16,075 bases of DNA, taken from NCBI GenBank assembly GCA_041648755.1, contig JBAZOJ010000057.1:1-16075 (forward strand), written 5' to 3'. This DNA is from JBAZOJ01 sp041648755. GTDB taxonomy: Bacteria; Planctomycetota; B143-G9. The notes below the pieces were generated by a model, which was not told the origin of the DNA, ran no database searches, and saw only the letters and a program-made list of their open reading frames with translations. The translations under genes and the position numbers were made by a program. Positions 7,016 to 14,016 of this stretch are shown here, one piece after another; positions within the stretch are counted from its first letter, which is position 1, and each line of letters opens with the position of its first letter.

Positions 7016-8712
7016 TACATCTTCTCCGGCGCGGATACTCCCAGAAGGTTAAGGCCATTGGCAAATACCGTTCTGAGTGCGCTGATAACCGCGAGTCTGG
7101 CTCTGGCTTCCGCCCTGTCCTCGGTGAGAACGCGACGCCGCTGATAGTAGTTGTGGAACTGCTCGGCTGACTCAGTCAGGTAGCTGATGATCTTCAGTTG
7201 ATCCAGCATGTCCGATGATTTCTGAACAACCATTCCGAAGCGCCCAATCATCCTGACAAGGTCGATTTCATCCTTGTCGACCTTCGCAAAATCCTCAGCT
7301 AGAGGCGCAAAAGTGATGCCGTCCTTCAGTTCTTCAGGAGCGACGACTCCCGCTTCAGCAGCATTTCGAGCGATGGCAGCGCATCTTGCAGCGACGTACT
7401 GCAAATAGAATACCGGGTTGTCCTTGTTCTGCTTCACGGCAAGGTCGAGATCGAAGTCGAGATGGCTTTCCACCGAGCGATTGATGAAGAAAAAGCGCCC
7501 CGCGTCTTTGCCAACGTAGTCCAGGATCTCGCGGAGAGTGATGTAAGTAGCCTTGCGCGTGGACATTTTCAGAGGCTCGCCGTTGCGATACAGTGTGCAA
7601 TGCTGGACTATCAGGTAGACGAGATCTTCTGCAGGCAATGCGAGTGCCTTCAGGGCTGCCTTCATAGTGATAGTGTGAGCATGATGGTCCGGCCCGACCG
7701 TAACTGCCATGCGTGAGTAGCCACGTGCGAATTTGTCTACATGATAGGCGATGTCTGGTGTCCGATATGTGAGGCTGCCGTCACTTTTCACCAGCACCCG
7801 GTCTTTGCTATCGCCGAACTGCGTCGTACTCAGCCATACTGCTCCTTCAAGCTCGTACAGCATGCCAGCGGCTCGATATCTCTCGATCAGTTCCTGGGCC
7901 GCCCCGGAGGATTCCATCTTCTCCTGTGAAAAGAAGGTGTCGAAACTGACGCCAAAGTCCTTGAGGTCCTCCCGAATCCACTTCATTATGGAAGAGCCTG
8001 CATAGCGACCGCACAGAGCCACTGCCTCGCCCTCCGACATTGTCGAAAGCTCTGTCCCACTATTGCGAGCTACCTCGGCAGCGATATCCCTGATGTACTC
8101 TCCCTGGTAGCAGTCCTCCGGAAAATCAACTTTGTGGCCACAGGATTCCCGATAGCGAAGGTAAACCGACAAGCCCAGAATTCTCATCTGATTGCCGGTG
8201 TCATTCAGGTAATATTCCCGCTCAACAGTCCAGCCCGCAAAATCCAGAATTCTCGCAAGAGTATCGCCGATAGCGGCTTGACGCCCATGTGCGACGGTCA
8301 GTGGCCCAGTTGGGTTCGCCGACACGAACTCGACGTTCGCCTTGCCTTTCGGGACGCGGCCCTTGCCGTATTCGCTTGCCTGCTTGGATACGGAGGCAAG
8401 CTCGGTGAGCCAGTAGGAGCGAGACAGCCAGACGTTGATGAACCCGCCCTGTGCTTCGATCTTGCAGATGGCATCGGAAAGAGCAGGCTCAGACAGAACC
8501 AGCCCGGAAAGATGGTCAGACAGTTCAGACGCAATTGACTGTGGAGAGCGTCTCAGGGACTTACTGAGCCTGAGTGCGGCGGTGCAGGATAGGTCTCCAT
8601 GATCGAGCGAGCGCGAAATATCAAAAGAGCTTCCGCCCGGACACTGCGTCCGAAACTCTGTCGAGATCAGTTTTTCAAGCCGCTCCCCAAGTTTTACAGC
8701 GATCTCGTTCAT
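7015..8712 (-). CDS. argS: Arginyl-tRNA synthetase
   Basis: This is a 565-aa class I synthetase, usual bacterial length, that attaches arginine to tRNA-Arg. Residues 1-110 are the ArgRS-specific N-terminal tRNA D-loop recognition domain. The ATP site reads SANPTGPLTVAHGR (131-144). The position that is normally the first His of HIGH is Thr139 and the Gly position is Ala141. The rest, including His142, fits. The second signature is KMSTRK (382-387), a form often seen in ArgRS. The DALR anticodon-binding domain starts near NPVFYLQYVAAR (432-443) and ends with the conserved LNLLGVSAPEKM. The ATG overlaps the rsfS stop by 4 bases (ATGA), and the gene shares one base with marC, so translation of the three is probably coupled. 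Confidence 0.97.
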   Translation of the reverse strand: MNEIAVKLGERLEKLISTEFRTQCPGGSSFDISRSLDHGDLSCTAALRLSKSLRRSPQSIASELSDHLSGLVLSEPALSDAICKIEAQGGFINVWLSRSYWLTELASVSKQASEYGKGRVPKGKANVEFVSANPTGPLTVAHGRQAAIGDTLARILDFAGWTVEREYYLNDTGNQMRILGLSVYLRYRESCGHKVDFPEDCYQGEYIRDIAAEVARNSGTELSTMSEGEAVALCGRYAGSSIMKWIREDLKDFGVSFDTFFSQEKMESSGAAQELIERYRAAGMLYELEGAVWLSTTQFGDSKDRVLVKSDGSLTYRTPDIAYHVDKFARGYSRMAVTVGPDHHAHTITMKAALKALALPAEDLVYLIVQHCTLYRNGEPLKMSTRKATYITLREILDYVGKDAGRFFFINRSVESHLDFDLDLAVKQNKDNPVFYLQYVAARCAAIARNAAEAGVVAPEELKDGITFAPLAEDFAKVDKDEIDLVRMIGRFGMVVQKSSDMLDQLKIISYLTESAEQFHNYYQRRRVLTEDRAEARARLAVISALRTVFANGLNLLGVSAPEKM

Positions 8713-9059
8713 TCAGGAACCCACTCCAGTTTGGGTGCCTCTGCCCACAAGTTCTCGATGTCGTAGTAGTCTCTCAAGATCGGGTCGAAAAGATGGATAA
8801 TGACATCGGCTGCATCGATGAGCATCCATCCGCCCTCTTTGCTGCCCTCTGTACCCAGGATTGGCTTACCGGCTGCTTTCAGGCGCTTCCGGAGATCCTC
8901 AACAATGGCCTCAGCCTGCGTCGGAGAATGCACCGAAGCCACAAGAAAGAAATCCGCGATGTTTGAGACTTTTCGCAGATCCAGTATGACGATGTTCTCC
9001 GCCTTCTTCGAATGCAGCGCGCGAGCAAAGTCCTTTGCGAGCACAAGAGTATCCGGCAC
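8709..9059 (-). CDS. rsfS: Ribosomal silencing factor RsfS (YbeB/Iojap)
   Basis: This small cytoplasmic protein binds uL14 on the large ribosomal subunit and blocks joining with the small subunit, lowering translation in poor conditions. Family landmarks are DLRKVSNIADFFLVAS near residues 27-42, a GKPILGTEGSKEGGWMLID stretch near 64-82, and DVIIHLFDPILRDYYDIENLW near 85-105, which is the typical end. The frame also contains TTG at 9060-9062, but GGAGG (9064-9068) leaves only one base before that codon and four before GTG at 9057-9059. I therefore prefer GTG (116 aa). It is the first gene of the rsfS-argS-marC operon, with a promoter at 9098-9125. In many bacteria rsfS sits by nadD; that partner is absent here. 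Confidence 0.94.
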   Translation of the reverse strand: MPDTLVLAKDFARALHSKKAENIVILDLRKVSNIADFFLVASVHSPTQAEAIVEDLRKRLKAAGKPILGTEGSKEGGWMLIDAADVIIHLFDPILRDYYDIENLWAEAPKLEWVPE

Positions 9060-9097
9060 CAAACCTCCAGTTATTTCGTAACACTATGAAGTGTCTA

Positions 9098-9125
9098 ATT
9101 TTACCTCGCTCTGAGCATTGGACAA
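9098..9125 (-). promoter_or_regulatory. Promoter for the rsfS-argS-marC operon
   Basis: On the minus strand, TTGTCC (9125-9120), a 16-base spacer and TAAAAT (9103-9098) are present, about 39 bases before the GTG start. Between -10 and start lies a short inverted repeat, ACACT-ATGA-AGTGT (9081-9094). It is too short to say more. Confidence 0.5.
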
Positions 9126-9230
9126 CCTTTCGGGTGTCGAAGATTCCTACACGAGGGGTCTTCCCTTCCCTGACAGTACAACCTCTCTCTCTAACAGCTT
9201 GCCAGACCTGTTGTTATGGATTCCATTTGT

Positions 9231-9247
9231 CTGGCACGGTGTTTGCT
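9231..9247 (+). promoter_or_regulatory. Sigma-54 (RpoN) type -24/-12 promoter
   Basis: CTGGCACGGTGTTTGCT matches the whole YTGGCACGRNNNTTGCW consensus. The invariant GG (9233-9234) and GC (9245-9246) are exactly 10 bases apart. The start would be near 9258, leaving about 17 bases to the ATG at 9275 with the AAAGGAGG ribosome site between. No convincing sigma-70 promoter is seen for this gene. Sigma-54 promoters need an AAA+ enhancer-binding protein; a loose palindrome GTGT-N11-ACAC at 9134-9152, roughly 115 bases upstream of the start, could be its site (weak). Confidence 0.78.
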
Positions 9248-9274
9248 CGGACATGCTTAGAAAAGGAGGAAGCC

Positions 9275-10003
9275 ATGAAGAAGGTGCTTCTCATTCTCGC
9301 AGCCTGTCTGGCGATCATGCTCTATACGAGGGTACTCTTGGCAGAAGATGCGACCCCACCAGCCAATCCACCCGCGAACCCGCCCGCCAATCCACCGGCT
9401 GACCCACCGGCCAACCCTGGTGGAAAGGGAGAGCGTCCGAACATGCCAAACAGAGGAGACCGGGCGCAAGGACAGCAACAGGACCCCTACCTTGTCGCAC
9501 CCAGTGACGAGATGAAGGCGGAACTAAAGCGTCACGGGGAATCGCTCAAGGCAATCAACGAAGAAGTACGCGCCTTGATGATGAAGGTGCGCGAGAGCCT
9601 CAAGGCAGAAGTCCAGAAGGAGATCGAGCGCCTGAAAGCCGAGAATCCCGGGCAAGATCCTGCTGCCAAACCAGATATGGAAGCCATTATGGCGCGGGTC
9701 AAGGAACTCTACAGCCAGGATGTCACGATTCTCGCCACAAAATGGGTCGAGGAAGATCTCAAGTTCTCCGAGGCCATGCTTGAATTGAAGAAGAAGGATC
9801 ATGACAAGGCCATCGAGGGAGTGAAGGCTAACATTCTGAACCTCGATCGGATCAAAGAGGGCATGAAGAACCGCCAAGGGAACGGACAGAACAAAGGCGA
9901 CAAGAGAGAGAACAAGAAGGAAAACAGAAGGAACCAGGCAGGTAAGGGAAATCGCGCCAATAGAGGCGGTCAACCTCCTGCTCCACCGGTGAACAACCCC
10001 TAA
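9275..10003 (+). CDS. Secreted Pro-Ala-Asn-repeat, charged coiled-coil protein of unknown function
   Basis: I place the start at ATG 9275 (242 aa), with AAAGGAGG ending 5 bases before it. The longer open frame from 9035 would cover the promoter and adds residues with no character. Residues 1-23 form a Sec signal peptide (MKKVLLILAACLAIMLYTR...LLA, cut before Glu24). LAAC at 8-11 resembles a lipobox but is very early, with more hydrophobic sequence after it, so a lipoprotein is less likely. Residues 28-48 are five PPAN-type units. About 77-200 is charged, highly helical and probably coiled coil. The last 40 residues are Lys/Arg/Asn/Gln-rich (pI very high). No enzyme motif is visible. A monocistronic unit is expected from the promoter at 9231 and the strong terminator after it. 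A periplasmic structural or binding role is a guess. Confidence 0.85.
   Translation: MKKVLLILAACLAIMLYTRVLLAEDATPPANPPANPPANPPADPPANPGGKGERPNMPNRGDRAQGQQQDPYLVAPSDEMKAELKRHGESLKAINEEVRALMMKVRESLKAEVQKEIERLKAENPGQDPAAKPDMEAIMARVKELYSQDVTILATKWVEEDLKFSEAMLELKKKDHDKAIEGVKANILNLDRIKEGMKNRQGNGQNKGDKRENKKENRRNQAGKGNRANRGGQPPAPPVNNP
9356..9415 (+). repeat. Five 12-bp units encoding PPAN/PPAD
   Basis: Five consecutive 12-base units encode Pro-Pro-Ala-Asn four times and Pro-Pro-Ala-Asp once. The units differ mostly at third codon positions (for example CCACCAGCCAAT and CCGCCCGCCAAT), so the amino-acid pattern is better kept than the DNA. It is a flexible extended spacer between the signal peptide and the helical domain. 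Confidence 0.85.
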
Positions 10004-10034
10004 TATCACCGTTCTTGGTTGCTCGAGTGTGCTT

Positions 10035-10070
10035 GCAGGGAGGAGCCAGCGGCTCCTCCCTGCCGTTTTA
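10035..10070 (+). terminator. Strong intrinsic terminator after the secreted protein gene
   Basis: A perfect 13-bp GC-rich stem (GCAGGGAGGAGCC / GGCTCCTCCCTGC) with a 3-base AGC loop is followed by CGTTTTA. It lies 32 bases after the stop codon and separates this gene from the leuS promoter. Confidence 0.9.
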
Positions 10071-10101
10071 CCCCTCTGTAGAGACCCATTCGCCCGATGC
10101 C

Positions 10102-10128
10102 TTAACATTTGCCCAAAGCCAGTATAAT
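10102..10128 (+). promoter_or_regulatory. Promoter for leuS
   Basis: TATAAT at 10123-10128 is perfect. The best -35 is TTAACA (10102-10107) with a short 15-base spacer, the same geometry as the valS promoter. The leader to the leuS ATG is about 25 bases, too short for a T-box or attenuator. Confidence 0.6.
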
Positions 10129-10160
10129 TGACGCTCTTTAGTCACACATCCGGAGGAGCG

Positions 10161-12638
10161 ATGGCTGAGGAATACAACTTCAGGGAAATTGAGCCCAAAT
10201 GGCAGGCAAACTGGCAGGAGAACGGCCTGTTCGAGGTCCGGCAGGATCCGACACGCCCTAAGCTCTACTGTCTGAATATGTTTCCGTATCCCAGCGGCGT
10301 TCTGCATGTCGGTCACGGCAGGAATTACATCCTCGGCGACGCGGTTGTTCGCTACAAGAAGATGAAGGGATACAACGTACTCGCGCCAATGGGATGGGAC
10401 GCATTCGGCCTTCCAGCAGAGAATGCGGCGATCAAGTTCGGCATCCCGCCCGCCAAATGGGTCGCTGATAATGTCGCCAACATGAAGCGTCAGTTCACCA
10501 GCCAGGGAATCATGTTCGACTGGCGACGTGAGATCAACACTTCCGATCCGAACTACTATCGATGGACACAATGGGTGTTCCTGAAGATGTTCGAGGCTGG
10601 CCTCGCGTACAAGGCAAACGCTCCGGTCAATTGGTGTACTTCGTGCGCTGCCGCTCTTGCCAACGAGGAGGTCGTCGACGGTACATGCGAACGCTGTGGA
10701 TCGCCGGTGATCCAAAAGCAGCTTGACCAGTGGTTTTTCCGGATAACAAAGTATGCCCAGCATTTGCTGGACGACACCGAATTACTCAAGGAGTGGCCTG
10801 AGAAGATCGTCACCATGCAGCGCAATTGGATCGGCCGCAGCGATGGTGCGGAAGTGGACTTCCGTCTCGATGACGGAGCCACCATCGTCCGCTGTTTCAC
10901 AACCCGACCTGACACGTTGTTCGGTGTCACTTTCTTCTCCCTTGCTCCTGAGCACCCGCTGATTCCCTCGATTGTCAGGGGCACAGACCTCGAACAGGCC
11001 GTTCTTCGCTTCTGCGACGCGAACCGAAAGGTCGGTGGGGCTCGCGGTTCGGATCAGCAGTACGAAAAGGAAGGAATCTTCACCGGAAGATATTTGATAA
11101 ACCCCGTCAACGGTGACCGGATTCCCCTGTGGGTAGCGAACTACGCCCTGATGGAATACGGCAGCGGCGGAGTGATGGCGGTTCCGGCTCACGACCAACG
11201 GGACTTCCTCTTCGCAAAGAAGTACTCGCTCCCCATCAAGGTCGTCATCAACCCTCCCGGTACTGATCTTGACGCCGACAAGATGACTGAGGCGTATCCC
11301 GACCCCGGTACTCAGACAGACTCCGGCGAATTCGACGGAATGCCAAGCGAAGACGCAAAGAAGGCGATCACCGAACATCTTATCAGGATCGGCGCGGGCC
11401 GTGGCGTTGTCAAGTATCGCATCAGGGATTGGCTGATTTCCAGGCAGCGTTACTGGGGCGCACCAATACCCATGATACTGTGTGACAAGTGCGGGGTGAC
11501 TCCTATACCCGAAAGTGACTTGCCCGTGCTTCTTCCATCACTGCACGAATTCAAGACAAAGGGCGGTCGCAGTCCCCTGGCCGACCACAGCGAATTTGTC
11601 TCCACTAAGTGCCCGAAGTGCGGCTCTCCCGCTCGTAGAGAGACCGACACCATCGCACAGTGGCTATGCTCGTGCTGGTATTTCCTTCGCTTCACATCAC
11701 CTTGGGAGAAGGGGCAACCATTTAACAGAGCCGACGAGAAATACTGGATGCCTGTCGACCAGTACATTGGTGGAGCCGAGCACGCTGTCCTTCATTTGCT
11801 GTACAGCAGGTTCATTGTGAAGGCCCTGTACGATCTCGGCCTTGTGTCGGTAAAAGAACCTTTCAAGGCCCTCTTTACCCAAGGTACGATCATCAAGGAC
11901 GGCATGAAGATGTCCAAATCGCTCGGGAACGTGGTTTCTCCCGACGACATCGTCAGCCAATACGGGGCGGACACTCTCAGGCTCTACACCCTCTTCATCG
12001 GCCCTCCTGAGAAACCTGCCGAATGGACTGACGAAAGCGTACAAGGGTGTTTCAAGTTCCTCCGCAGACTCTGGGAGATCTTTGGCGAGCATGAGGCCGT
12101 TGTAAGAACAGCCCGGACTTTCGCTGGTCCAAGCACTGGACTGACTGCTGACGAGGTGAATCTTCGCAGAGCGTTGCACAAGGCCGCAAAGAAGGTGAAC
12201 TTCGACATCGAGGATTCCTTTCACTTCAATACAGCCATCGCCTCGCTCATGGAACTACTGCATATTGTGAAGGAACTTGCGCCCAAGGCGCGTCCAGAGA
12301 TACGCAAAGAGGTATTCGCGACTTTTGCCCGATTGATGGCGCCGATGGCTCCACACTTTGCTGAAGAGATCTGGGCCCGCACCGGAGGATCCGGATCCGT
12401 CTTCACGCAGGCGTTCCCATCTTGGGATGAGGCCGTTGCCGAAGACCCCGAGTTGGAGATCGTCGTGCAAATCAATGGTAAGCTGAGAGGGAGGATTTTA
12501 CTCCCCGTCGGGTCGACAAAGGAATCCCTCGAACGTGAAGCTGTCTCAAACGAGACGTGCATCAGACTCGTCGAGGGACGGCAAATCAGGAAAATCATTG
12601 CTATTCCGGACCGCTTGATTAACATAGTCGTTGGCTAA
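10161..12638 (+). CDS. leuS: Leucyl-tRNA synthetase
   Basis: This is an 825-aa class Ia synthetase of normal bacterial length that charges tRNA-Leu and edits norvaline and isoleucine. The HIGH motif is HVGH (49-52) in PYPSGVLHVGHGR; KMSKS is intact at 583-587. The CP1 editing domain shows TTRPDTLFG (247-255) and VPAHD (341-345), whose Asp345 is the conserved editing residue. Cys pairs at 159/162, 176/179, 441/444 and 484/487 suggest zinc sites. DWLISRQRYWG (423-433) and WYFLRF (506-511) are typical. The C-terminal domain includes VVQINGKLRGR (768-778). I chose ATG 10161 with GGAGG at 10152-10156. A TTG at 10128 in the same frame overlaps the predicted -10 box, so it would not be on the mRNA. 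The next gene follows after 18 bases and is probably cotranscribed. Confidence 0.97.
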   Translation: MAEEYNFREIEPKWQANWQENGLFEVRQDPTRPKLYCLNMFPYPSGVLHVGHGRNYILGDAVVRYKKMKGYNVLAPMGWDAFGLPAENAAIKFGIPPAKWVADNVANMKRQFTSQGIMFDWRREINTSDPNYYRWTQWVFLKMFEAGLAYKANAPVNWCTSCAAALANEEVVDGTCERCGSPVIQKQLDQWFFRITKYAQHLLDDTELLKEWPEKIVTMQRNWIGRSDGAEVDFRLDDGATIVRCFTTRPDTLFGVTFFSLAPEHPLIPSIVRGTDLEQAVLRFCDANRKVGGARGSDQQYEKEGIFTGRYLINPVNGDRIPLWVANYALMEYGSGGVMAVPAHDQRDFLFAKKYSLPIKVVINPPGTDLDADKMTEAYPDPGTQTDSGEFDGMPSEDAKKAITEHLIRIGAGRGVVKYRIRDWLISRQRYWGAPIPMILCDKCGVTPIPESDLPVLLPSLHEFKTKGGRSPLADHSEFVSTKCPKCGSPARRETDTIAQWLCSCWYFLRFTSPWEKGQPFNRADEKYWMPVDQYIGGAEHAVLHLLYSRFIVKALYDLGLVSVKEPFKALFTQGTIIKDGMKMSKSLGNVVSPDDIVSQYGADTLRLYTLFIGPPEKPAEWTDESVQGCFKFLRRLWEIFGEHEAVVRTARTFAGPSTGLTADEVNLRRALHKAAKKVNFDIEDSFHFNTAIASLMELLHIVKELAPKARPEIRKEVFATFARLMAPMAPHFAEEIWARTGGSGSVFTQAFPSWDEAVAEDPELEIVVQINGKLRGRILLPVGSTKESLEREAVSNETCIRLVEGRQIRKIIAIPDRLINIVVG

Positions 12639-12656
12639 AACGACAAAGGGGGTTCT

Positions 12657-13898
12657 GTGGCGATCGAGTTCAAATGCCCCGGCTGCGGCCTGACCGTCGA
12701 GGCGCCTGACTCTGCAGGCGGAAAGAAATCCAAGTGTCCTGGTTGCGGAGCCGCTGTGACGATTCCCGCGGCCCTGCCTCCCGCTGAAGATGAGTACGTG
12801 GATGTAGAGAAGCAAAATCGTCCGCCGGTTCGATCTCATCGCAGGTCGTCTCGACCTGACGAGCCCGAGCCCCAAGGAAAGCCTCGTCCGTCCGGATCAG
12901 CCAGACAGGCGCGCCGTCCGGATGAGGATTCGGCGAAGCCAAGATCCGGAAGGAGTCCTGCTGCTCGTCGTCCGGACGAAGAGGATTCAAAGCCGCGACA
13001 CAAGAAGCGCGACAAAGGCGCTTCCACAGGACCCAACTACATGCTGTTCGGCGGAATTGCAGTCGTCTTCGTCGCTCTTGTGGCTGTGCTCATCATCTTG
13101 ATGCGCGGCGAAAACAGTACACCAGGCACTACACCTTCGCCTGGATCGGTTTCAGCTTCCGGTGGACCTGCAGCCAGTCTCTCCCCTACCCCAACTCCAG
13201 TGGTCGTGGATGATTCTGACGTGATCAAGGCGCTCAAAACGATCGCTGAGACAAACGCCCTCGCCCGCGATTCCGCCATCGCGCGAAACGGAGCACGGAT
13301 ATTCAAAGGCGGAAAACAAGCCGTTCGGGTTCTCATCGAATCCGGTGTTGGCAGCGATGAATCCTCGATTCGCTGGACAGCCAACTTCTTCCTTTGCGCA
13401 TTGACAGGCGAAGAAGGGAAACAGGACCTTCTTTACTCGACAGAGGAAAAGGACATCGAGAAGGGCCGCACCTACTGGAAGGATTGGTGGGAACAGAACA
13501 AGACCAAGAGTTTCGCCGATATTGTCCGCCCTGCACTCGCATCCAGCAAACCGTCAAGAAACCGTGAACTCACTGCAGTCGCACTTGGCTATGTTCGCGA
13601 GAAGGAAATTGTTCCCTTGATCTTCGACATGATGTCTGATCCCGAAACGACTGTTCGTTCCTTCGCTTACGAGTCAATGCTCCGACTCCTGAAAAACGAC
13701 AGGATAGCGTACAACTCTGGCGATTCACTCGCCAACATCGCGGTCAGCGTCAAAGCACTGCGCGATTGGTGGGACGGAGTCAAGGACAAGTATGACTTCG
13801 CCAATCCGGAGAAATCTCTGGAGGGTCTTGCTCCTGCCAGAGTTGCCCCGGAACCCACTCCAGCCCCAACCGCCGAAGGTGATCAGCCCGAGAACTGA
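12657..13898 (+). CDS. Zinc-ribbon / single-TM / HEAT-like repeat protein
   Basis: This is a 413-aa protein starting with GTG at 12657, with AAGGGGG a few bases upstream. Residues 1-36 are a zinc ribbon (Cys7, Cys10, Cys27, Cys30) of the type common at the start of Planctomycetes-like membrane proteins. Residues 40-125 are a disordered Pro/Arg/Ser/Asp linker with three RPDE motifs (66, 87, 105), ending in a basic cluster. One transmembrane helix lies at about 128-149. A Ser/Thr/Pro-rich spacer (150-185) leads to an all-helical C-terminal region (186-390) resembling HEAT repeats. Each block there ends in a Trp-rich helix (WKDWWEQ at 274-280, LRDWWDG at 368-374). The basic cluster before the helix suggests the zinc ribbon is cytoplasmic and the repeats outside. 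Function unknown. It follows leuS by 18 bases and is closed by a terminator. Confidence 0.85.
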   Translation: MAIEFKCPGCGLTVEAPDSAGGKKSKCPGCGAAVTIPAALPPAEDEYVDVEKQNRPPVRSHRRSSRPDEPEPQGKPRPSGSARQARRPDEDSAKPRSGRSPAARRPDEEDSKPRHKKRDKGASTGPNYMLFGGIAVVFVALVAVLIILMRGENSTPGTTPSPGSVSASGGPAASLSPTPTPVVVDDSDVIKALKTIAETNALARDSAIARNGARIFKGGKQAVRVLIESGVGSDESSIRWTANFFLCALTGEEGKQDLLYSTEEKDIEKGRTYWKDWWEQNKTKSFADIVRPALASSKPSRNRELTAVALGYVREKEIVPLIFDMMSDPETTVRSFAYESMLRLLKNDRIAYNSGDSLANIAVSVKALRDWWDGVKDKYDFANPEKSLEGLAPARVAPEPTPAPTAEGDQPEN

Positions 13899-13907
13899 TA
13901 GCGCTTC

Positions 13908-13945
13908 AGGGCGGCATTCGGAAACGATTGCCGCCCTTTCCCTCC
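13908..13945 (+). terminator. Intrinsic terminator after the leuS operon
   Basis: AGGGCGGCA (13908-13916) pairs perfectly with TGCCGCCCT (13929-13937) across a 12-base loop. It is followed by a pyrimidine tract TTCCCTCCC. It begins 10 bases after the stop codon of the zinc-ribbon gene. Confidence 0.75.
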
Positions 13946-13980
13946 CTTCCCCAAAAGCAGAGCTTCCGCTCTCACAAATG

Positions 13981-13989
13981 TGTTAGAAT
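13981..13989 (+). promoter_or_regulatory. Extended -10 promoter for the exporter operon
   Basis: TGTTAGAAT is an extended -10 element (TG-n-TAGAAT) with no good -35. The start would be near 13995, at a small hairpin GAGAC-TTTTT-GTCTC (13993-14007). That hairpin ends right before the GAGG ribosome site (14008-14011) of the adaptor gene. Confidence 0.45.
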
Positions 13990-14016
13990 GCAGAGACTTT
14001 TTGTCTCGAGGTTGCT

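Noticed and set aside
9035..9274. An 80-codon N-terminal extension of the secreted protein frame
   Set aside because: It runs through the -24/-12 promoter and the rsfS start region, has no ribosome site, and the internal ATG at 9275 has an ideal Shine-Dalgarno sequence followed by a signal peptide.
9524..10763. Minus-strand frames of 194 and 231 codons opposite the secreted protein gene and the start of leuS
   Set aside because: Both are antisense to clear coding genes and span the strong terminator and the leuS promoter. They have no ribosome sites or recognisable domains.
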